61,461 bases of DNA from Thermus hydrothermalis (GCF_022760925.1 NZ_JAKTNT010000016.1:1-61461); one strand, 5' to 3'; positions 1-9,541 are shown, counted from the stretch's first letter. The notes: generated by a model not told the origin, from the letters alone. Made by a program: numbers and translations.

Positions 1-48
1 ATAGCGGCCACTATTTTTTCAGATCCAGGGGATAGGTAGCAACTTGGG

Positions 49-510
49 TTAAAAATAGGTTTCCGCCACCTGGTGCCGGCCGACCCCGGAAGCCTCCAGG
101 TATACCCTCCAGCGGGCATCCCAATCGGTGTAAAGCCCCTCCAGGTGCAGCGAGCCCGGATAACCCTCCGTGTAAACCGCCCGTACCCGGTGAAGGCCTC
201 GGGGAGGCGCTGCCACATAGCGGTAAGCCCGTGGGGGCAGGGCGTGGGTACCGCGAGGTAAGTAAAACTGGTCCAGGGTATATGCGTACCCATCCGGCTC
301 CACCACCACCAGGCTCACCCAGCCAGGGGAGGCTAAGGTGAGAAAAAACCGCACCTCCTCCCCCACGAAATAGGTAGCCCCCACCCCCCGGTCCGGCTCA
401 AAGCGCAGGATGGCCGGGGTGAAGTCCAAGCGGTAGGAAAGGGTGAGGCCCTCCAGGGTCACCGCACACCCCGAAAGGAGGCCCGCCAACACCAGGGCCA
501 AAAGGCGCAT
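49..510 (-). CDS. Small lipoprotein, DUF4384-like
   Basis: The 153-residue product begins with a short charged N-terminus and a hydrophobic stretch ending in the lipobox LSGC (Cys15), so it is probably lipidated and anchored at the cell envelope. The mature part has the feel of a DUF4384 beta-sandwich (GEEVRFFLTLASPGWVSLVVVE region, residues about 50-70), a fold found in envelope proteins of unknown function. It lies 14 nt downstream of rnhB on the same strand and is probably co-transcribed with it. The 48 bases beyond its stop hold no feature I can identify. The family assignment is by eye and only moderately sure. Confidence 0.75.
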   Translation of the reverse strand: MRLLALVLAGLLSGCAVTLEGLTLSYRLDFTPAILRFEPDRGVGATYFVGEEVRFFLTLASPGWVSLVVVEPDGYAYTLDQFYLPRGTHALPPRAYRYVAAPPRGLHRVRAVYTEGYPGSLHLEGLYTDWDARWRVYLEASGVGRHQVAETYF

Positions 511-524
511 GCCACCTCCTCCCT

Positions 525-1151
525 TTAGCCTACGCCTTCCCCTTCGTCCTCGCCTTCAGGAAACCTTAAGGAAGCCTGGGCCACGGGGGCGAAGCGCCGC
601 CTATGGATGGGGGAAGGCCCCAAGGCGAGAAGCGCCCTTTGGTGCTCCTCCGTGCCGTAGCCCTTGTGCCGGGCGAAGCCGTAGCCGGGGTAAAGCCGGT
701 CCAGCTCCTCCATGAGGGCGTCCCGGTGCACCTTGGCCAGGATGCTGGCCGCCGCCACGGAGGGGCTTTTCTGGTCCGCCTTGGGGGGGGCAAGGAGGGG
801 AAGGGAGGTGGCGAGGGGGAGGTAGTCCGTGACCAGGGCCTCGGGGGGTAGGGAAAGCGCCTTAAGCGCCCGCTCCGCCGCCAAAAGGGTGGCCTTTAGG
901 ACCCCAAGCCGGTCCACCTCCCCCACCTCCGCCACCCCCAAGGCCCAGGCCAAGGCCACCCGCCGCACCTCCTCCGCCAGGCGGGCCCGGGCCCTTGGGG
1001 TGAGGAGCTTGGAGTCGCGGAAAGGGTAACGCCCAGGGAGCAGGATCACCGCCCCCACCACGATGGGCCCCGCCCACGCCCCCCGGCCCACCTCATCCAG
1101 ACCAGCCACCCGCAAACCCTTTCGCCAAAAGAAGGCTTCTATAGGCTCCAC
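525..1151 (-). CDS. rnhB: Ribonuclease HII
   Basis: This enzyme cleaves the RNA strand of RNA/DNA hybrids and incises at single ribonucleotides in DNA. The 208-residue length fits the family. Motif I is DEVGRG at residues 19-24 with the catalytic Asp-Glu pair, followed by Asp46 in DSKLLT, an Asp near residue 109 (TDYLPL), and the conserved SVAAASILAKVHRD-type segment. The start is GTG, with GAGGGG six bases upstream. It is the first gene of a two-gene minus-strand unit with the lipoprotein gene, and is divergent from the esterase gene. Confidence 0.95.
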   Translation of the reverse strand: MEPIEAFFWRKGLRVAGLDEVGRGAWAGPIVVGAVILLPGRYPFRDSKLLTPRARARLAEEVRRVALAWALGVAEVGEVDRLGVLKATLLAAERALKALSLPPEALVTDYLPLATSLPLLAPPKADQKSPSVAAASILAKVHRDALMEELDRLYPGYGFARHKGYGTEEHQRALLALGPSPIHRRRFAPVAQASLRFPEGEDEGEGVG

Positions 1152-1213
1152 GGCTACCCCTCGGAGAGGCTACCCCAAGAGCCGCGCAGGGAAAAGGGCC
1201 GCCGCCCGGGGTC

Positions 1214-1242
1214 TTGCCTTAGGAACGTGCACCGAGTATAAG
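1214..1242 (+). promoter_or_regulatory. Promoter of the carboxylesterase gene
   Basis: TTGCCT (1214-1219) and TATAAG (1237-1242) are separated by exactly 17 bases. The ATG at 1251 lies 8 nt after the -10 box, so the transcript would have almost no leader. Confidence 0.6.
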
Positions 1243-1250
1243 ATTGTAAT

Positions 1251-2792
1251 ATGCCAAAGAAACTGGGCTTGCTGGCGCTCTTGGGATGGGCCCTGGCGCA
1301 AAGCTTCACCGTCACCACCCCTTTGGGCAAGGCCCACGGGCGGGTAGAGGGCGGGGCCATCGCCTTTTACGGGCTACCCTACGCCGAGGCTGAGCGGTTT
1401 AGGGCTCCCAAGCCCATCCAAGCCTGGCCTAAAGGCGTGGGTCAGGAGGAGGTGGCCTGTCCTCAGACCCCAGGGATCACGGAATGGTTTGGCGGGCCCA
1501 TCCCGCCCCAACGGGAGGACTGCCTGGTGGTCAACATCTACCTTCCCCTGGAACTCCCCCCGCCCGAGGGGTTTCCCATCATGGTCTACCTCCACGGGGG
1601 TGCCTTCACCTCGGGAGCGGGGGCCGAGCCCATCTACCGGGGACACCGCCTGGCCCAGGAAGGGGTTATAGTGGTGGCCCCCAACTACCGCCTGGGACCC
1701 TTGGGCTTTTTAGCCCTTCCCGCCCTGGCGGAGGAAGACCCCAGGGCCGTGGGCAACTTTGGGCTTTTGGACGTCCTCGAGGCCCTGCGCTTCGTTCAGC
1801 GCTACGCCCGCCACTTCGGGGGTAATCCGCAAAACATCACCCTTTTCGGGGAGTCCGCCGGGGGGATGATGGTCTGCACCCTCCTCGCCACCCCCGAAGC
1901 CCAAGGGCTTTTCCACCGGGCTATCGTCCAGTCGGGCGGCTGCAACTACGTAAGGACCCTGGAGGAGGACTTCCCCTTGGGCGAGGCTTGGGCCAAAGCC
2001 TGGGGGTGCGATCCCAAGGACCTCGCCTGCTTGCGAAGCCTTCCCCTGGAACGCCTCCTCCCCCGGGAGGCCACCCTCGAGGCCATGGGCCGCTTCCTCT
2101 CCCGGCCCTCCGTCTTCCGCACTGGGCCCTTCAAGCCCCACCTCTCCCCCCTCCTGCCCCAAGACCCCAGGGAAGCCCTCCGCCAAGGAAGGGCCCGGGG
2201 CATTCCCCTGATCGCCGGGGCTAACGCGGAGGAGGTTACCTTTCCCGCCTTGCAGGGGCTCCTGGGCCCTCGGGACTGGGAGGAGATCAAGCGGAGGCTT
2301 GGGGAATCAGGGCTTGCCCCGGAGCAAGCGGAGGCCCTCCTCGCCCTCTACCGGAAACGCCACCCAAGCCCCCAAACCGCCTGGGGAGAGCTCCAGACCG
2401 ACCTCACCCTCCTCTGCCCTTCCCTGCAGGCGGCCCGCCTGCAAAGCCCCCACGCCCCTACCTACGCCTATCTCTTCACTTTCCGGCCGGATGGGCTTGA
2501 GGGGCTTGGAAGCTTCCACGGCCTGGAGCTTGCGCCCCTTTTCGGCAACCTGCACGTACCCCCCTTCCTCCCCCTCTTCCTAGGGGCGGAGGCCTGGGAA
2601 AAGGCGGAATGGCTGGGGAAGCGGATGCGCCGCTACTGGACGAGCTTTGCCCGGGAAGGGGAGCCCGGGGGTTGGCCCCGTTGGCCCCTTTACCGGGAGG
2701 GCTATCTCTTGAAGCTGGACACTCCCGTGGGGCTCCTTCCCGACTTTTATGAGGAAAGGTGCGGCCCCCTCGAGGCCCTTGGTCTACTATAG
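1251..2792 (+). CDS. Secreted type-B carboxylesterase
   Basis: This is an alpha/beta hydrolase of the carboxylesterase type B (para-nitrobenzyl esterase/cholinesterase) family that hydrolyses carboxylic esters; the natural substrate is unknown. A signal peptide covers about residues 1-17 (cleavage near ALA-QS). The nucleophile is Ser202 in FGESAGG. The acid is probably the Glu of GANAEEV, and the His lies in SFHGLE. The oxyanion-hole motif HGGAF is near residue 122. The length of 513 residues is normal. Its own promoter precedes it. The molybdopterin oxidoreductase start codon follows 5 nt after the stop, so the two may share a transcript. Confidence 0.93.
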   Translation: MPKKLGLLALLGWALAQSFTVTTPLGKAHGRVEGGAIAFYGLPYAEAERFRAPKPIQAWPKGVGQEEVACPQTPGITEWFGGPIPPQREDCLVVNIYLPLELPPPEGFPIMVYLHGGAFTSGAGAEPIYRGHRLAQEGVIVVAPNYRLGPLGFLALPALAEEDPRAVGNFGLLDVLEALRFVQRYARHFGGNPQNITLFGESAGGMMVCTLLATPEAQGLFHRAIVQSGGCNYVRTLEEDFPLGEAWAKAWGCDPKDLACLRSLPLERLLPREATLEAMGRFLSRPSVFRTGPFKPHLSPLLPQDPREALRQGRARGIPLIAGANAEEVTFPALQGLLGPRDWEEIKRRLGESGLAPEQAEALLALYRKRHPSPQTAWGELQTDLTLLCPSLQAARLQSPHAPTYAYLFTFRPDGLEGLGSFHGLELAPLFGNLHVPPFLPLFLGAEAWEKAEWLGKRMRRYWTSFAREGEPGGWPRWPLYREGYLLKLDTPVGLLPDFYEERCGPLEALGLL

Positions 2793-2796
2793 GGGC

Positions 2797-4836
2797 ATGA
2801 AGGCCCGCGCCACCTGCCCCCTGGACTGCCCGGACGCCTGCAGCCTCCTCCTTACCCTGGAGGGAGGCCGCCTGGTGCGGGTGGAGGGGGACCCCCGCCA
2901 CCCCATCACCCAGGGCTTTGCCTGCGCCAAGACCTACCGCTACCCGGAAAGGGTGAAGGAAAGGCTTCTTTACCCCATGCGCCGGGTGGGCCGCAAAGGG
3001 GAGGGCCGCTTCGCCCGCATTACCTGGGAAGAGGCCCTGGACGAAATCGCAGAAAGGCTCAAGGCCGTCCTGGACGCCCACGGGGGCGAGGCCATCCTGC
3101 CCTACCACTACGCCGGCACCATGGGGCTTGTGGAAAACCAGCACCCCCTGGCCTTCTTCCGGGCCATCGGGGCCTCGGAGCTCTTGGAAACCATCTGCGC
3201 CACGGCGGGAAGCGCCGCCTGGGAGATGACCTACGGCCCCCGCCTCGCCCCCGACCCCGAGGAGATCCCCGAAAACGCCCGCTACATCCTCCTCTGGGGC
3301 ATCAATAGCCTTTCCACCAACAGCCACCTCACCCCCTTCCTCAAGGAGGCCAAGGCCCGGGGGGCCAAGGTGGTGCACATTGACCCCTACGCCAACCCCA
3401 CCTCCCGCTTCGCCCACGAGCACTTAAAGATCCGCCCGGGGACGGACGCCGCCCTGGCCTACGCCCTGGCCCACGTCCTCTTCCGGGAGGGCCTGGTGGA
3501 CTGGGCCTACCTGGAGGAGGCGGCCACGGGGGTGGAGGCGTTCCGGGAAGCGGCGGAGGCCTGGCCCCCAAGCCGGGCGAGCGCCCTCACCGGCATCCCC
3601 GAGGAGGCCATCCTTCGCCTGGCCCGGGAGCTGGGCGAGGCCAAGCGGGTCTTCCTGCGGGTGGGCTACGGCATGACCCGCCACCCGGGGGGCGGGAACG
3701 CCCTTAGGGCGGTGATCCTTCTCCCCGCCCTCCTCGGGGCCTGGCGCTACCCGGGGTGCGGGGCCATGCTCTCCACGAGCGGGGCCTTTTTCCTCAACCG
3801 GCGCTACCTCGGGGGGCGGCACCTCCTCACGGAGCACCTTCCCCACGAGGGCTACTTCCGCCCCAACCCCAGGGCCCGGGCCATCAACATGAACGAGCTC
3901 GGCACCGCCCTCACCGAGCTCCACCCGCCCATCCGGATCCTCTTCGTCTTCAACAGCAACCCCCTGGTGGTGGCCCCGAACACGGGGAAGGTCAAGGAGG
4001 GCCTTGGGCGGGAGGACCTCTTCACCGTGGTCCTGGAGCAGGTGATGACGGAAACCGCCCATTACGCCGACCTCCTCCTCCCCGCCACCTTTTTCCACGA
4101 GCACCCGGACCTCTACACGAGCTACGGCCACTACTACCTCTCTTGGAACGAGCCCTTGGCCGAGCCTGAGGGGGAGGCGAGGCCCAACACCTGGGTCTTC
4201 CGGGAACTGGCCAAGCGGCTCGGCCTAAAAGAGCCCACCCTCCACTGGGGGGCCGAGGAGGTGGCCCGAAGCCTCCTCGCCACGGACCACCCCTTCCTGG
4301 AGGGCATCACCCTGGAGAGGCTCAAAGAGGAGGGCTTCGTGAAGCTCAACCTTCCCAAGCCCTTCCTCCCCTTCGCCAAGGGCCCCGTGCGCTTTAGCCC
4401 CCCTCCTTTGGTCCTCCCCACGGAGCCCCTCCCCGAATACCCCTTGATCCTCCTCACCCCGCCCGCCCACCGCTTCCTCAACACCACCTACGGGAACGTG
4501 GAGGCCCTGGTGGCGGCGGAAGGAGGGGAGCCTAGGCTCCTCATCCACCCCTTGGACGCCGAGGCCCGGGGGATACAGGACGGGATGCTGGTGCACATCC
4601 ACTCCCCTTGGGGCCGCATCACCCGGAAGGCCCGGGTGAGCGAGGCCCCCAGGCCCGGGGTGGTGGTCCTCGAGGGCACCTGGTGGGAGAAGTGGGCCCC
4701 CGACGGCAAGGGGGTGAACCACCTCACCTCGGAAAGGCTCACGGACCTGGGGGGTGGGAGCACCTTCCACAGCACCCCCGTGGAGGTGGAGCCCCTGCGC
4801 CTCGCCGGATTTGCGCCTGGGCCACAATCCTGCTAG
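2797..4836 (+). CDS. Molybdopterin-dependent oxidoreductase with N-terminal [4Fe-4S] site
   Basis: This is a 679-residue protein of the DMSO reductase superfamily (bis-MGD molybdenum or tungsten enzymes). The N-terminus binds a [4Fe-4S] cluster through Cys7, Cys11, Cys15 and Cys43 (C-x3-C-x3-C-x27-C). Catalytic-subunit domains follow, ending in a molybdopterin dinucleotide-binding domain (about 560-679). I see no twin-arginine signal and no adjacent electron-transfer or membrane subunit, so it is probably a cytoplasmic single-subunit enzyme; the substrate cannot be told from sequence. An in-frame ATG 48 nt upstream overlaps the esterase and was not chosen, because the family begins at the ARATCPLDC motif. 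Confidence 0.92.
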   Translation: MKARATCPLDCPDACSLLLTLEGGRLVRVEGDPRHPITQGFACAKTYRYPERVKERLLYPMRRVGRKGEGRFARITWEEALDEIAERLKAVLDAHGGEAILPYHYAGTMGLVENQHPLAFFRAIGASELLETICATAGSAAWEMTYGPRLAPDPEEIPENARYILLWGINSLSTNSHLTPFLKEAKARGAKVVHIDPYANPTSRFAHEHLKIRPGTDAALAYALAHVLFREGLVDWAYLEEAATGVEAFREAAEAWPPSRASALTGIPEEAILRLARELGEAKRVFLRVGYGMTRHPGGGNALRAVILLPALLGAWRYPGCGAMLSTSGAFFLNRRYLGGRHLLTEHLPHEGYFRPNPRARAINMNELGTALTELHPPIRILFVFNSNPLVVAPNTGKVKEGLGREDLFTVVLEQVMTETAHYADLLLPATFFHEHPDLYTSYGHYYLSWNEPLAEPEGEARPNTWVFRELAKRLGLKEPTLHWGAEEVARSLLATDHPFLEGITLERLKEEGFVKLNLPKPFLPFAKGPVRFSPPPLVLPTEPLPEYPLILLTPPAHRFLNTTYGNVEALVAAEGGEPRLLIHPLDAEARGIQDGMLVHIHSPWGRITRKARVSEAPRPGVVVLEGTWWEKWAPDGKGVNHLTSERLTDLGGGSTFHSTPVEVEPLRLAGFAPGPQSC

Positions 4837-4839
4837 ATT
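4834..4839 (+). promoter_or_regulatory. -10 box overlapping a stop codon (Nudix gene)
   Basis: TAGATT starts with the TAG stop of the molybdopterin oxidoreductase and ends 6 nt before the GTG start at 4846. This is the leaderless-promoter spacing seen throughout the window. Confidence 0.5.
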
Positions 4840-4845
4840 GGGAAG

Positions 4846-5274
4846 GTGCGCGCGGGGGTGCCCAAGAAGCGCTCCGTGGCCCTGGCCGCCTGGGGGGAGG
4901 AGGGGCTTCTTATGGTCCTGCGGCCTCCGGAGGACCCCGAGTTCGGGGGGGCCTGGGGGCTTCCCGCCGTGAGCCTGGAAGGGGAAGAAACCCTGGAGGA
5001 GGCCGCCTTTCGCGTGGCCCGGGAGAAGCTCGGCACCGCCCTCGCCGAGGCCAGCCCCCTCGCCTTCGGCGTGGAGGAAAGGCCCCGCTACACCCTGGAG
5101 CTATGGGTCTTTGAGGGGAGGCTCCTCGCCCCCCCGAGGCTTCCCGAGCCCAAGCCCGGCAAGACCTACTACGCCGCCTTCCGCTATGGACGCCCCGAGG
5201 ACCTTAAAGATGCGGCCCGGCGGGGCTCCTTGTGCAGCCGGCTTTACCTGGCAGTGAAAGGCCTTTGCCCATGA
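4846..5274 (+). CDS. Nudix-fold protein with degenerate Nudix box
   Basis: The 142-residue protein has the overall Nudix layout (an early strand with [17 protein letters not shown], then GAWGLPAV, then the box region [18 protein letters not shown] at about residues 47-64). The consensus RE..EE is replaced by RV..EK, so key metal-binding glutamates are only partly present. It may be a weak pyrophosphatase or a non-catalytic member. The start is GTG behind a -10 box. Its stop overlaps the thiI start as ATGA, so the two are translationally coupled. Confidence 0.75.
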   Translation: MRAGVPKKRSVALAAWGEEGLLMVLRPPEDPEFGGAWGLPAVSLEGEETLEEAAFRVAREKLGTALAEASPLAFGVEERPRYTLELWVFEGRLLAPPRLPEPKPGKTYYAAFRYGRPEDLKDAARRGSLCSRLYLAVKGLCP

Positions 5275-6503
5275 CGGAAACCCTGGTCCTGGTCAACCTT
5301 TTCCACGAGCTCGCCCTCAAGGGGCAGAACCGCCCCCTTTTTCTGAAGAGGGCCAAGGCCCACGTGCGGGAGGCCCTAAAGGGGCTTGGGGCCACCTTGG
5401 AGGCGGACTGGGCCATGGCCCTCCTCTTCCGCCTGGAGGCCACGGCCTGGCCCGAGGCCCAGTCCCGGCTCCAGGACACCCTGGGGGTGGAAAGCTTCGC
5501 CCGGGTCCTGCGCACGCCCCCGGACCTCGAGGCCCTCGAGGCCGCCTTGGAAGGGGTCTTGGCGGAAGCGCGTTTTGCCAGCTTCCGCATCACCGCCAAG
5601 CGCTCGGACAAGGCCTTCCCCCTCACCTCCCCCGAGATAGAAAGGCGCCTTGGGGCCTTCGTGAAGGAGAGGACGGGGGCCCAGGTAAGGCTCAAGGGGG
5701 CGGAAAGGGAGTTCGTGGTGCGCATCCTCCCCGGGGCGGCCCTCCTGGAGGTGGCCCGCTACCCGGGGCCTGGGGGGCTTCCCCCGGGGGTTTCCGGGAA
5801 GGTGGTGGCCCTCCTTTCGGGGGGCATAGACTCCCCCGTGGCCGCCTACCGCCTCATGCGCCGAGGGGCGGAGGTGGTCCTCGTCCACTTCCACCCCTTC
5901 CCCCTCCTCTCCGGGGCAAGCCGGGAGAAGGCCATGGCCCTGGCCGAGCGCCTCGCCCGCTTCCAGCACCGTATCCGCCTCCACCTCGTCCCCTTTAGCG
6001 AGGTGCAGCGGCACATCATCGTGGAGGCCCCCACCCCCTACCGGGTGGTCCTCTACCGCCGCTACATGCTCCGCATCGCCGAGGCCATTGCCAAGGAGGA
6101 GGGGGCCTTGGCCCTTTGCACGGGGGACAGCCTGGGCCAGGTGGCCTCGCAGACCCTGAAGAACCTCTATGCGGTGAACCAGGCAGCCACCCTCCCCGTC
6201 TTCCGCCCCCTCATCGGCTCCGATAAGCAGGAGATCATGGCCGAGGCCAAGCGCATCGGCACCTACCCCATCTCCATCCTCCCCGACGAGGAGTGCTGCA
6301 CCCTCTTCGCCCCCAAGCACCCCGTGACCCGGGCGAAGCTGGAGGTGGTCTTGGAGGCGGAAAAGCGCCTACCCACGGAGGAGCTCATCGCCCTGGCCCT
6401 CAAGGAAAGGGAGGTGGTCGCCTACGCCTGGCCGGGGCGGAAGCCCCTGGGAGGGCAAGGGGAGAAGGCTTTTATAATGGAGCATGGACCTCCTCGAGGC
6501 TAA
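5271..6503 (+). CDS. thiI: tRNA 4-thiouridine synthetase ThiI (no rhodanese domain)
   Basis: ThiI makes 4-thiouridine at position 8 of tRNA and can serve thiazole synthesis. The protein (410 residues) has an N-terminal ferredoxin-like region, a THUMP domain (about 50-165) and the PP-loop SGGIDSP at about 183-189 that adenylates the tRNA. It lacks the C-terminal rhodanese domain of the E. coli protein, as in Bacillus-type ThiI, so sulfur must come from a partner. The start ATG at 5271 overlaps the upstream stop; a GTG 39 nt earlier was rejected. The last 20 bases overlap the amidase gene and contain its -10 box. Confidence 0.95.
   Translation: MTETLVLVNLFHELALKGQNRPLFLKRAKAHVREALKGLGATLEADWAMALLFRLEATAWPEAQSRLQDTLGVESFARVLRTPPDLEALEAALEGVLAEARFASFRITAKRSDKAFPLTSPEIERRLGAFVKERTGAQVRLKGAEREFVVRILPGAALLEVARYPGPGGLPPGVSGKVVALLSGGIDSPVAAYRLMRRGAEVVLVHFHPFPLLSGASREKAMALAERLARFQHRIRLHLVPFSEVQRHIIVEAPTPYRVVLYRRYMLRIAEAIAKEEGALALCTGDSLGQVASQTLKNLYAVNQAATLPVFRPLIGSDKQEIMAEAKRIGTYPISILPDEECCTLFAPKHPVTRAKLEVVLEAEKRLPTEELIALALKEREVVAYAWPGRKPLGGQGEKAFIMEHGPPRG
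6473..6478 (+). promoter_or_regulatory. Perfect -10 box inside the end of thiI (amidase)
   Basis: A consensus TATAAT lies 5 nt before the ATG at 6484. It would give the amidase a leaderless transcript independent of thiI. Confidence 0.55.
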
Positions 6504-7788
6504 AGCCCTTCTGGAGCAGGGTAAAACCACCCCCTTGGCCCTTTTGGAAGAGGCCCTGGAAAGGGCCAGGGCCTTCGCCGACCGGAACACCTTGGCCTAT
6601 CTGGACGAGGAGGCCGCCCGCAAGGAGGCGGAGGCCCTCACGGAAGAGCTTCGTCGGGGGCGGCCTCGAGGCCCCCTCCACGGCCTCCCCCTCACGGTGA
6701 AAGACCTCTTCCCCGTGAAGGGCATGCCCACCCGAGCCGGGACCCAAGCCCCCCTCCCGCCCCTTCCCGAAGAGGCCCAGGCGGTGCGGCGGCTAAGAGA
6801 GGCGGGGGCCCTCCTCTTCGCCAAGACCAACATGCACGAGATCGCCCTGGGCATCACGGGGGAAAACCCCTGGACGGGCCCCGTGCGCAACGCCATAGAC
6901 CCCACCCGCCAGGCCGGGGGGTCTAGCGGCGGGAGCGCCGTGGCCGTGGCCTTAGGCATCGGCCTCGCCTCCTTGGGCACAGACACCGGGGGTTCCATCC
7001 GCATCCCCGCCGCCTTCAACGGGGTGGTGGGCTTCAAGCCCTCCTACGGCCGCATCTCCTTGGAAGGGGCCTTGCCCCTCTCCCGCTCCACGGACCACGC
7101 CGGGCCCCTGGCCAAAACGGTGCGGGACGCCCACTTCCTCACGGAGATCCTGGCGGGGGAGAGCATCCCCCTCGAGGCCCCCCAGAACCCCACCTTCGGC
7201 GTCCCCCTGGACTTCCTGGAGGGGAGGCTAGGCCAGGGGGTAAGGAGGGCCTTCCTGCGCCTTCTGGAGGACCTCCCCACCCTGCGGGCGGAGGTCAAGG
7301 AGGTCTCCTTGCCCCTTAGGGGGGTCTACGAGGTCTACACCCGCCTGGTGCGCTACGAGGCCGCCCGCATCCACGAGAAGGCCCTAAAGGAAAACCCCGA
7401 GGGCTTCTCCCCCCAGGTTCGGGAAGCCCTCCTCCAAGGGCTTGCCCTCACGGAAAAGGACTACCGGGACGCCGTGGCCGAGCGGGAGTCCTTGCGCCTC
7501 GAGCTCATGAAGGCCCTGAGGGGCGTGGACGCCCTCCTCCTCCCCGCCCAACCCCTCCCCGCCCCCCCCTTGGGCACGGAGGAGGTGGAGCTGGAGTCGG
7601 GCCGCAAGGGCCACCGGGAGGCCTTCATCACCCTCACCCTGCCCTTTAGCCTCCTCGGGGTGCCCACCCTGGCCCTCCCCTTCGCCCGGGTGGAGGGGAT
7701 GCCCGTGGGCCTCCAGGTGGTGGGCCCCTACGCCGAGGACGGCAGGGTGCTCGCCATCGGGGGCTGGCTGGAGGAACGCCTAAAGTAG
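6484..7788 (+). CDS. Amidase signature family hydrolase
   Basis: This is an amidase-signature enzyme that hydrolyses amide bonds. The Ser-cisSer-Lys triad is visible as Lys73 (LTVKDLF), Ser147 (GGSSGGS, 145-151) and Ser171 (DTGGS). It resembles the GatA subunit of Asp/Glu-tRNA amidotransferase, but at 434 residues it is shorter than typical bacterial GatA and no gatB or gatC is nearby. A stand-alone amidase is therefore the more careful call. It overlaps thiI by 20 bases and converges on the permease gene with a 9-bp overlap. Confidence 0.85.
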   Translation: MDLLEAKALLEQGKTTPLALLEEALERARAFADRNTLAYLDEEAARKEAEALTEELRRGRPRGPLHGLPLTVKDLFPVKGMPTRAGTQAPLPPLPEEAQAVRRLREAGALLFAKTNMHEIALGITGENPWTGPVRNAIDPTRQAGGSSGGSAVAVALGIGLASLGTDTGGSIRIPAAFNGVVGFKPSYGRISLEGALPLSRSTDHAGPLAKTVRDAHFLTEILAGESIPLEAPQNPTFGVPLDFLEGRLGQGVRRAFLRLLEDLPTLRAEVKEVSLPLRGVYEVYTRLVRYEAARIHEKALKENPEGFSPQVREALLQGLALTEKDYRDAVAERESLRLELMKALRGVDALLLPAQPLPAPPLGTEEVELESGRKGHREAFITLTLPFSLLGVPTLALPFARVEGMPVGLQVVGPYAEDGRVLAIGGWLEERLK

Positions 7789-8958
7789 AGCGTAAAGGAG
7801 GGCGAGGCTTAAGAGGGTGAGGGGCAGGCCCAGGCGCAGGTGCTCGCCGAAGCCCACCCGCACCCCCTCCTTCCCCGCCCCCTCGGCCACGATGAGGTTG
7901 GCCACGCTGGCGAGGAGGGTGAGGTTGCCCGCCAGGGTGCTCCCCCCGGCGAGGAGGAGCCAGTCCTTGGGGTCCTGCACCAAGGGGGCGAGGAGGAGGA
8001 CGGCGGGCACGTTGGAGATGAGGAGGGAAAGGACCACGGCGGCCAGGAGGAGGCCCAAGGGGGTGGCGGCCAAGGGGAGGAGGGCCTCGGCGAGGCCCAG
8101 GCGCTTCACCCCTTCCGTGAGGACGAAAAGCCCGCCGAAGAGCACGAGGAGCTCCCAGTCCACCCGGTGGAAGAAGCGCTCGGAGCGGAGCCTCCGGGTA
8201 AAGAGGAGAAGCCCCGCCGCCACCAGGGCCCCCTGGGCCATGGGGTAGCCGAGGAGGAAGGCCAAGAGGAGGCCTAAGGCCACGGCAAGGCCTTTCCTTA
8301 GGAGGCCCGGGTGCAGGCGGTAGCGCAAAGGGGGAAGGGGCGGGAGGGGCCTAAGGGAGCGCACCTCCGGGTAGAGGAGGGCGAGGAGGAGGACCTGAAG
8401 GAGAAGCCCGAGAAGGGCGGGAAGCCAAAGGGATCGGACAAAGTCCAGGTAGCCCAGGCCCGAAAGGCTCGCCACCAGGATGTTCTGGGGGTTGCCCGTG
8501 GGGGTCATGAGGCTTCCCGTGTTCACCGCCCCCATGAGGGCGAGGAGGTAGGGCACGGGGTTTAGGCCAAGCCCCTGGGCCACGCGCGCCACCAAGGGGG
8601 TGAGGAGGAGGGCCATGGTGTCGTTGAGGAAGAGGGCGGAAAGCCCCCCGGCCCCCAGGGTGAGGAGGGCGAGGAGGGCGAAGGGGGTCCGGGCGAAGCG
8701 CAAAAGCGCCTCCGCCGCCAGGCCGAAGAAGCCGGCGTAGGAGAGCTGGGCGTTGAGGACCATGACGCCGAAGAGGAAGACGAGGGTTTCCGCGTCCAGG
8801 GCGTGCCAGGCCTCCTCCAGGTCCAAGACCCCCAAAAGGACCAACACGCTCGCCCCCACCAGGGCCACCCCCGCCCGGTTCATGCGGAAGCCGGGAAGCC
8901 CCCCCAGGGCAAGGCCCAGGTAGGCCAGGAGGAGGACGAGGGCGCTAAGGGCCTCCAT
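7780..8958 (-). CDS. ArsB/NhaD-type anion or Na+/H+ permease
   Basis: This is a 392-residue integral membrane protein with about 11 hydrophobic segments, of the ion-transporter superfamily that holds ArsB, NhaD and SLC13-like carriers. Two re-entrant-loop type motifs characteristic of the family are present: PTGNPQNILV near residue 155 and AGGSTLAGNL with ASVANLIVAE near residue 345. The transported ion cannot be assigned; no arsenic genes (arsR, arsC, arsA) flank it. It starts inside the 3' end of the GNAT gene (14-bp overlap), which suggests a GNAT-permease unit on the minus strand. Confidence 0.85.
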   Translation of the reverse strand: MEALSALVLLLAYLGLALGGLPGFRMNRAGVALVGASVLVLLGVLDLEEAWHALDAETLVFLFGVMVLNAQLSYAGFFGLAAEALLRFARTPFALLALLTLGAGGLSALFLNDTMALLLTPLVARVAQGLGLNPVPYLLALMGAVNTGSLMTPTGNPQNILVASLSGLGYLDFVRSLWLPALLGLLLQVLLLALLYPEVRSLRPLPPLPPLRYRLHPGLLRKGLAVALGLLLAFLLGYPMAQGALVAAGLLLFTRRLRSERFFHRVDWELLVLFGGLFVLTEGVKRLGLAEALLPLAATPLGLLLAAVVLSLLISNVPAVLLLAPLVQDPKDWLLLAGGSTLAGNLTLLASVANLIVAEGAGKEGVRVGFGEHLRLGLPLTLLSLALLYALL

Positions 8959-9520
8959 AGAGGCGGGCCTCGAGGCGGGCCTTCACCTTTGGCCACTCCT
9001 CCCGCAGGATGCTATAGATGACGTCGTCGCGGAAGGTCCCGTCGGGAAGCCTGCGGTTTCGCCGCAACACCCCTTCCCGCACCGCCCCCAAGGACTCCAG
9101 GGCCCTCTGGCTCCGCTCGTTTTGCAGGTTCACCTTGAACTGGACCCGCTCCGCCTGGAGCACCTCAAAGGCGTGGCGGAGGAGGAGGTACTTGGCCTCC
9201 TTGTTGGCGGGGCTTCCCCAGAAGGGCTTGAAGATCATGGTGCCGAGCTCCAGCTTGCGGTTCTCCGGCTCCGGGGCAATGACGGAGATGCGCCCCGCCA
9301 GGGCCTCCCCCAGGTAGACCGCCCAGTTCACCCGGCCGGGCTCGGAAAGGAGGGCCTCCAGGTGGGCCCTTAGGGCCTCCTCCGTGGGGCCTAAGGGAAT
9401 GCGGCTTAGGAAGCGGTAGACCTCGGGGTCGTACTGGGCGAGGAAGCCGGGAAGGTGGGCGAGGCTTAGGGGCTCGAGGCGCACGTACCGCCCGGCCAGG
9501 CGCTCGGGGAAAGTCCACAT
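8945..9520 (-). CDS. GNAT acetyltransferase, RimJ/RimL type
   Basis: This is a 191-residue GCN5-related N-acetyltransferase that would move an acetyl group from acetyl-CoA to an amine. RimJ/RimL-like features include RLEPLSLAHLPGF at the N-terminus, the GTMIFKPFWGSPANKEAKYLLL region, the strand ERVQFKVNLQNERSQRALESLGA, which is diagnostic of this subgroup, and REGVLRRN. The acceptor is unknown. The ATG lies 6 nt after a CATAAT -10 box that overlaps the -10 of the divergent peptidase gene. Confidence 0.88.
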   Translation of the reverse strand: MWTFPERLAGRYVRLEPLSLAHLPGFLAQYDPEVYRFLSRIPLGPTEEALRAHLEALLSEPGRVNWAVYLGEALAGRISVIAPEPENRKLELGTMIFKPFWGSPANKEAKYLLLRHAFEVLQAERVQFKVNLQNERSQRALESLGAVREGVLRRNRRLPDGTFRDDVIYSILREEWPKVKARLEARLYGGP

Positions 9521-9526
9521 GGACCC

Positions 9527-9534
9527 ATTATGCT
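9527..9534. promoter_or_regulatory. Divergent promoters with overlapping -10 boxes
   Basis: On the minus strand CATAAT (9532-9527) precedes the GNAT ATG (9520) by 6 nt. On the plus strand TATGCT (9529-9534) precedes a GTG (9542) by 7 nt. The two hexamers share four base pairs, so polymerase can open only one at a time. Confidence 0.55.
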
Positions 9535-9541
9535 GGGGAAG

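Noticed and set aside
1-48. Partial gene at the left edge
   Set aside because: The 48 bases left of the lipoprotein stop contain stop codons in several frames and no recognisable coding end.
6484-7788. GatA subunit of the tRNA-dependent amidotransferase
   Set aside because: The amidase signature and triad fit, but the length is short for GatA, its N-terminus differs from what I recall of Thermus GatA, and gatB/gatC are absent.
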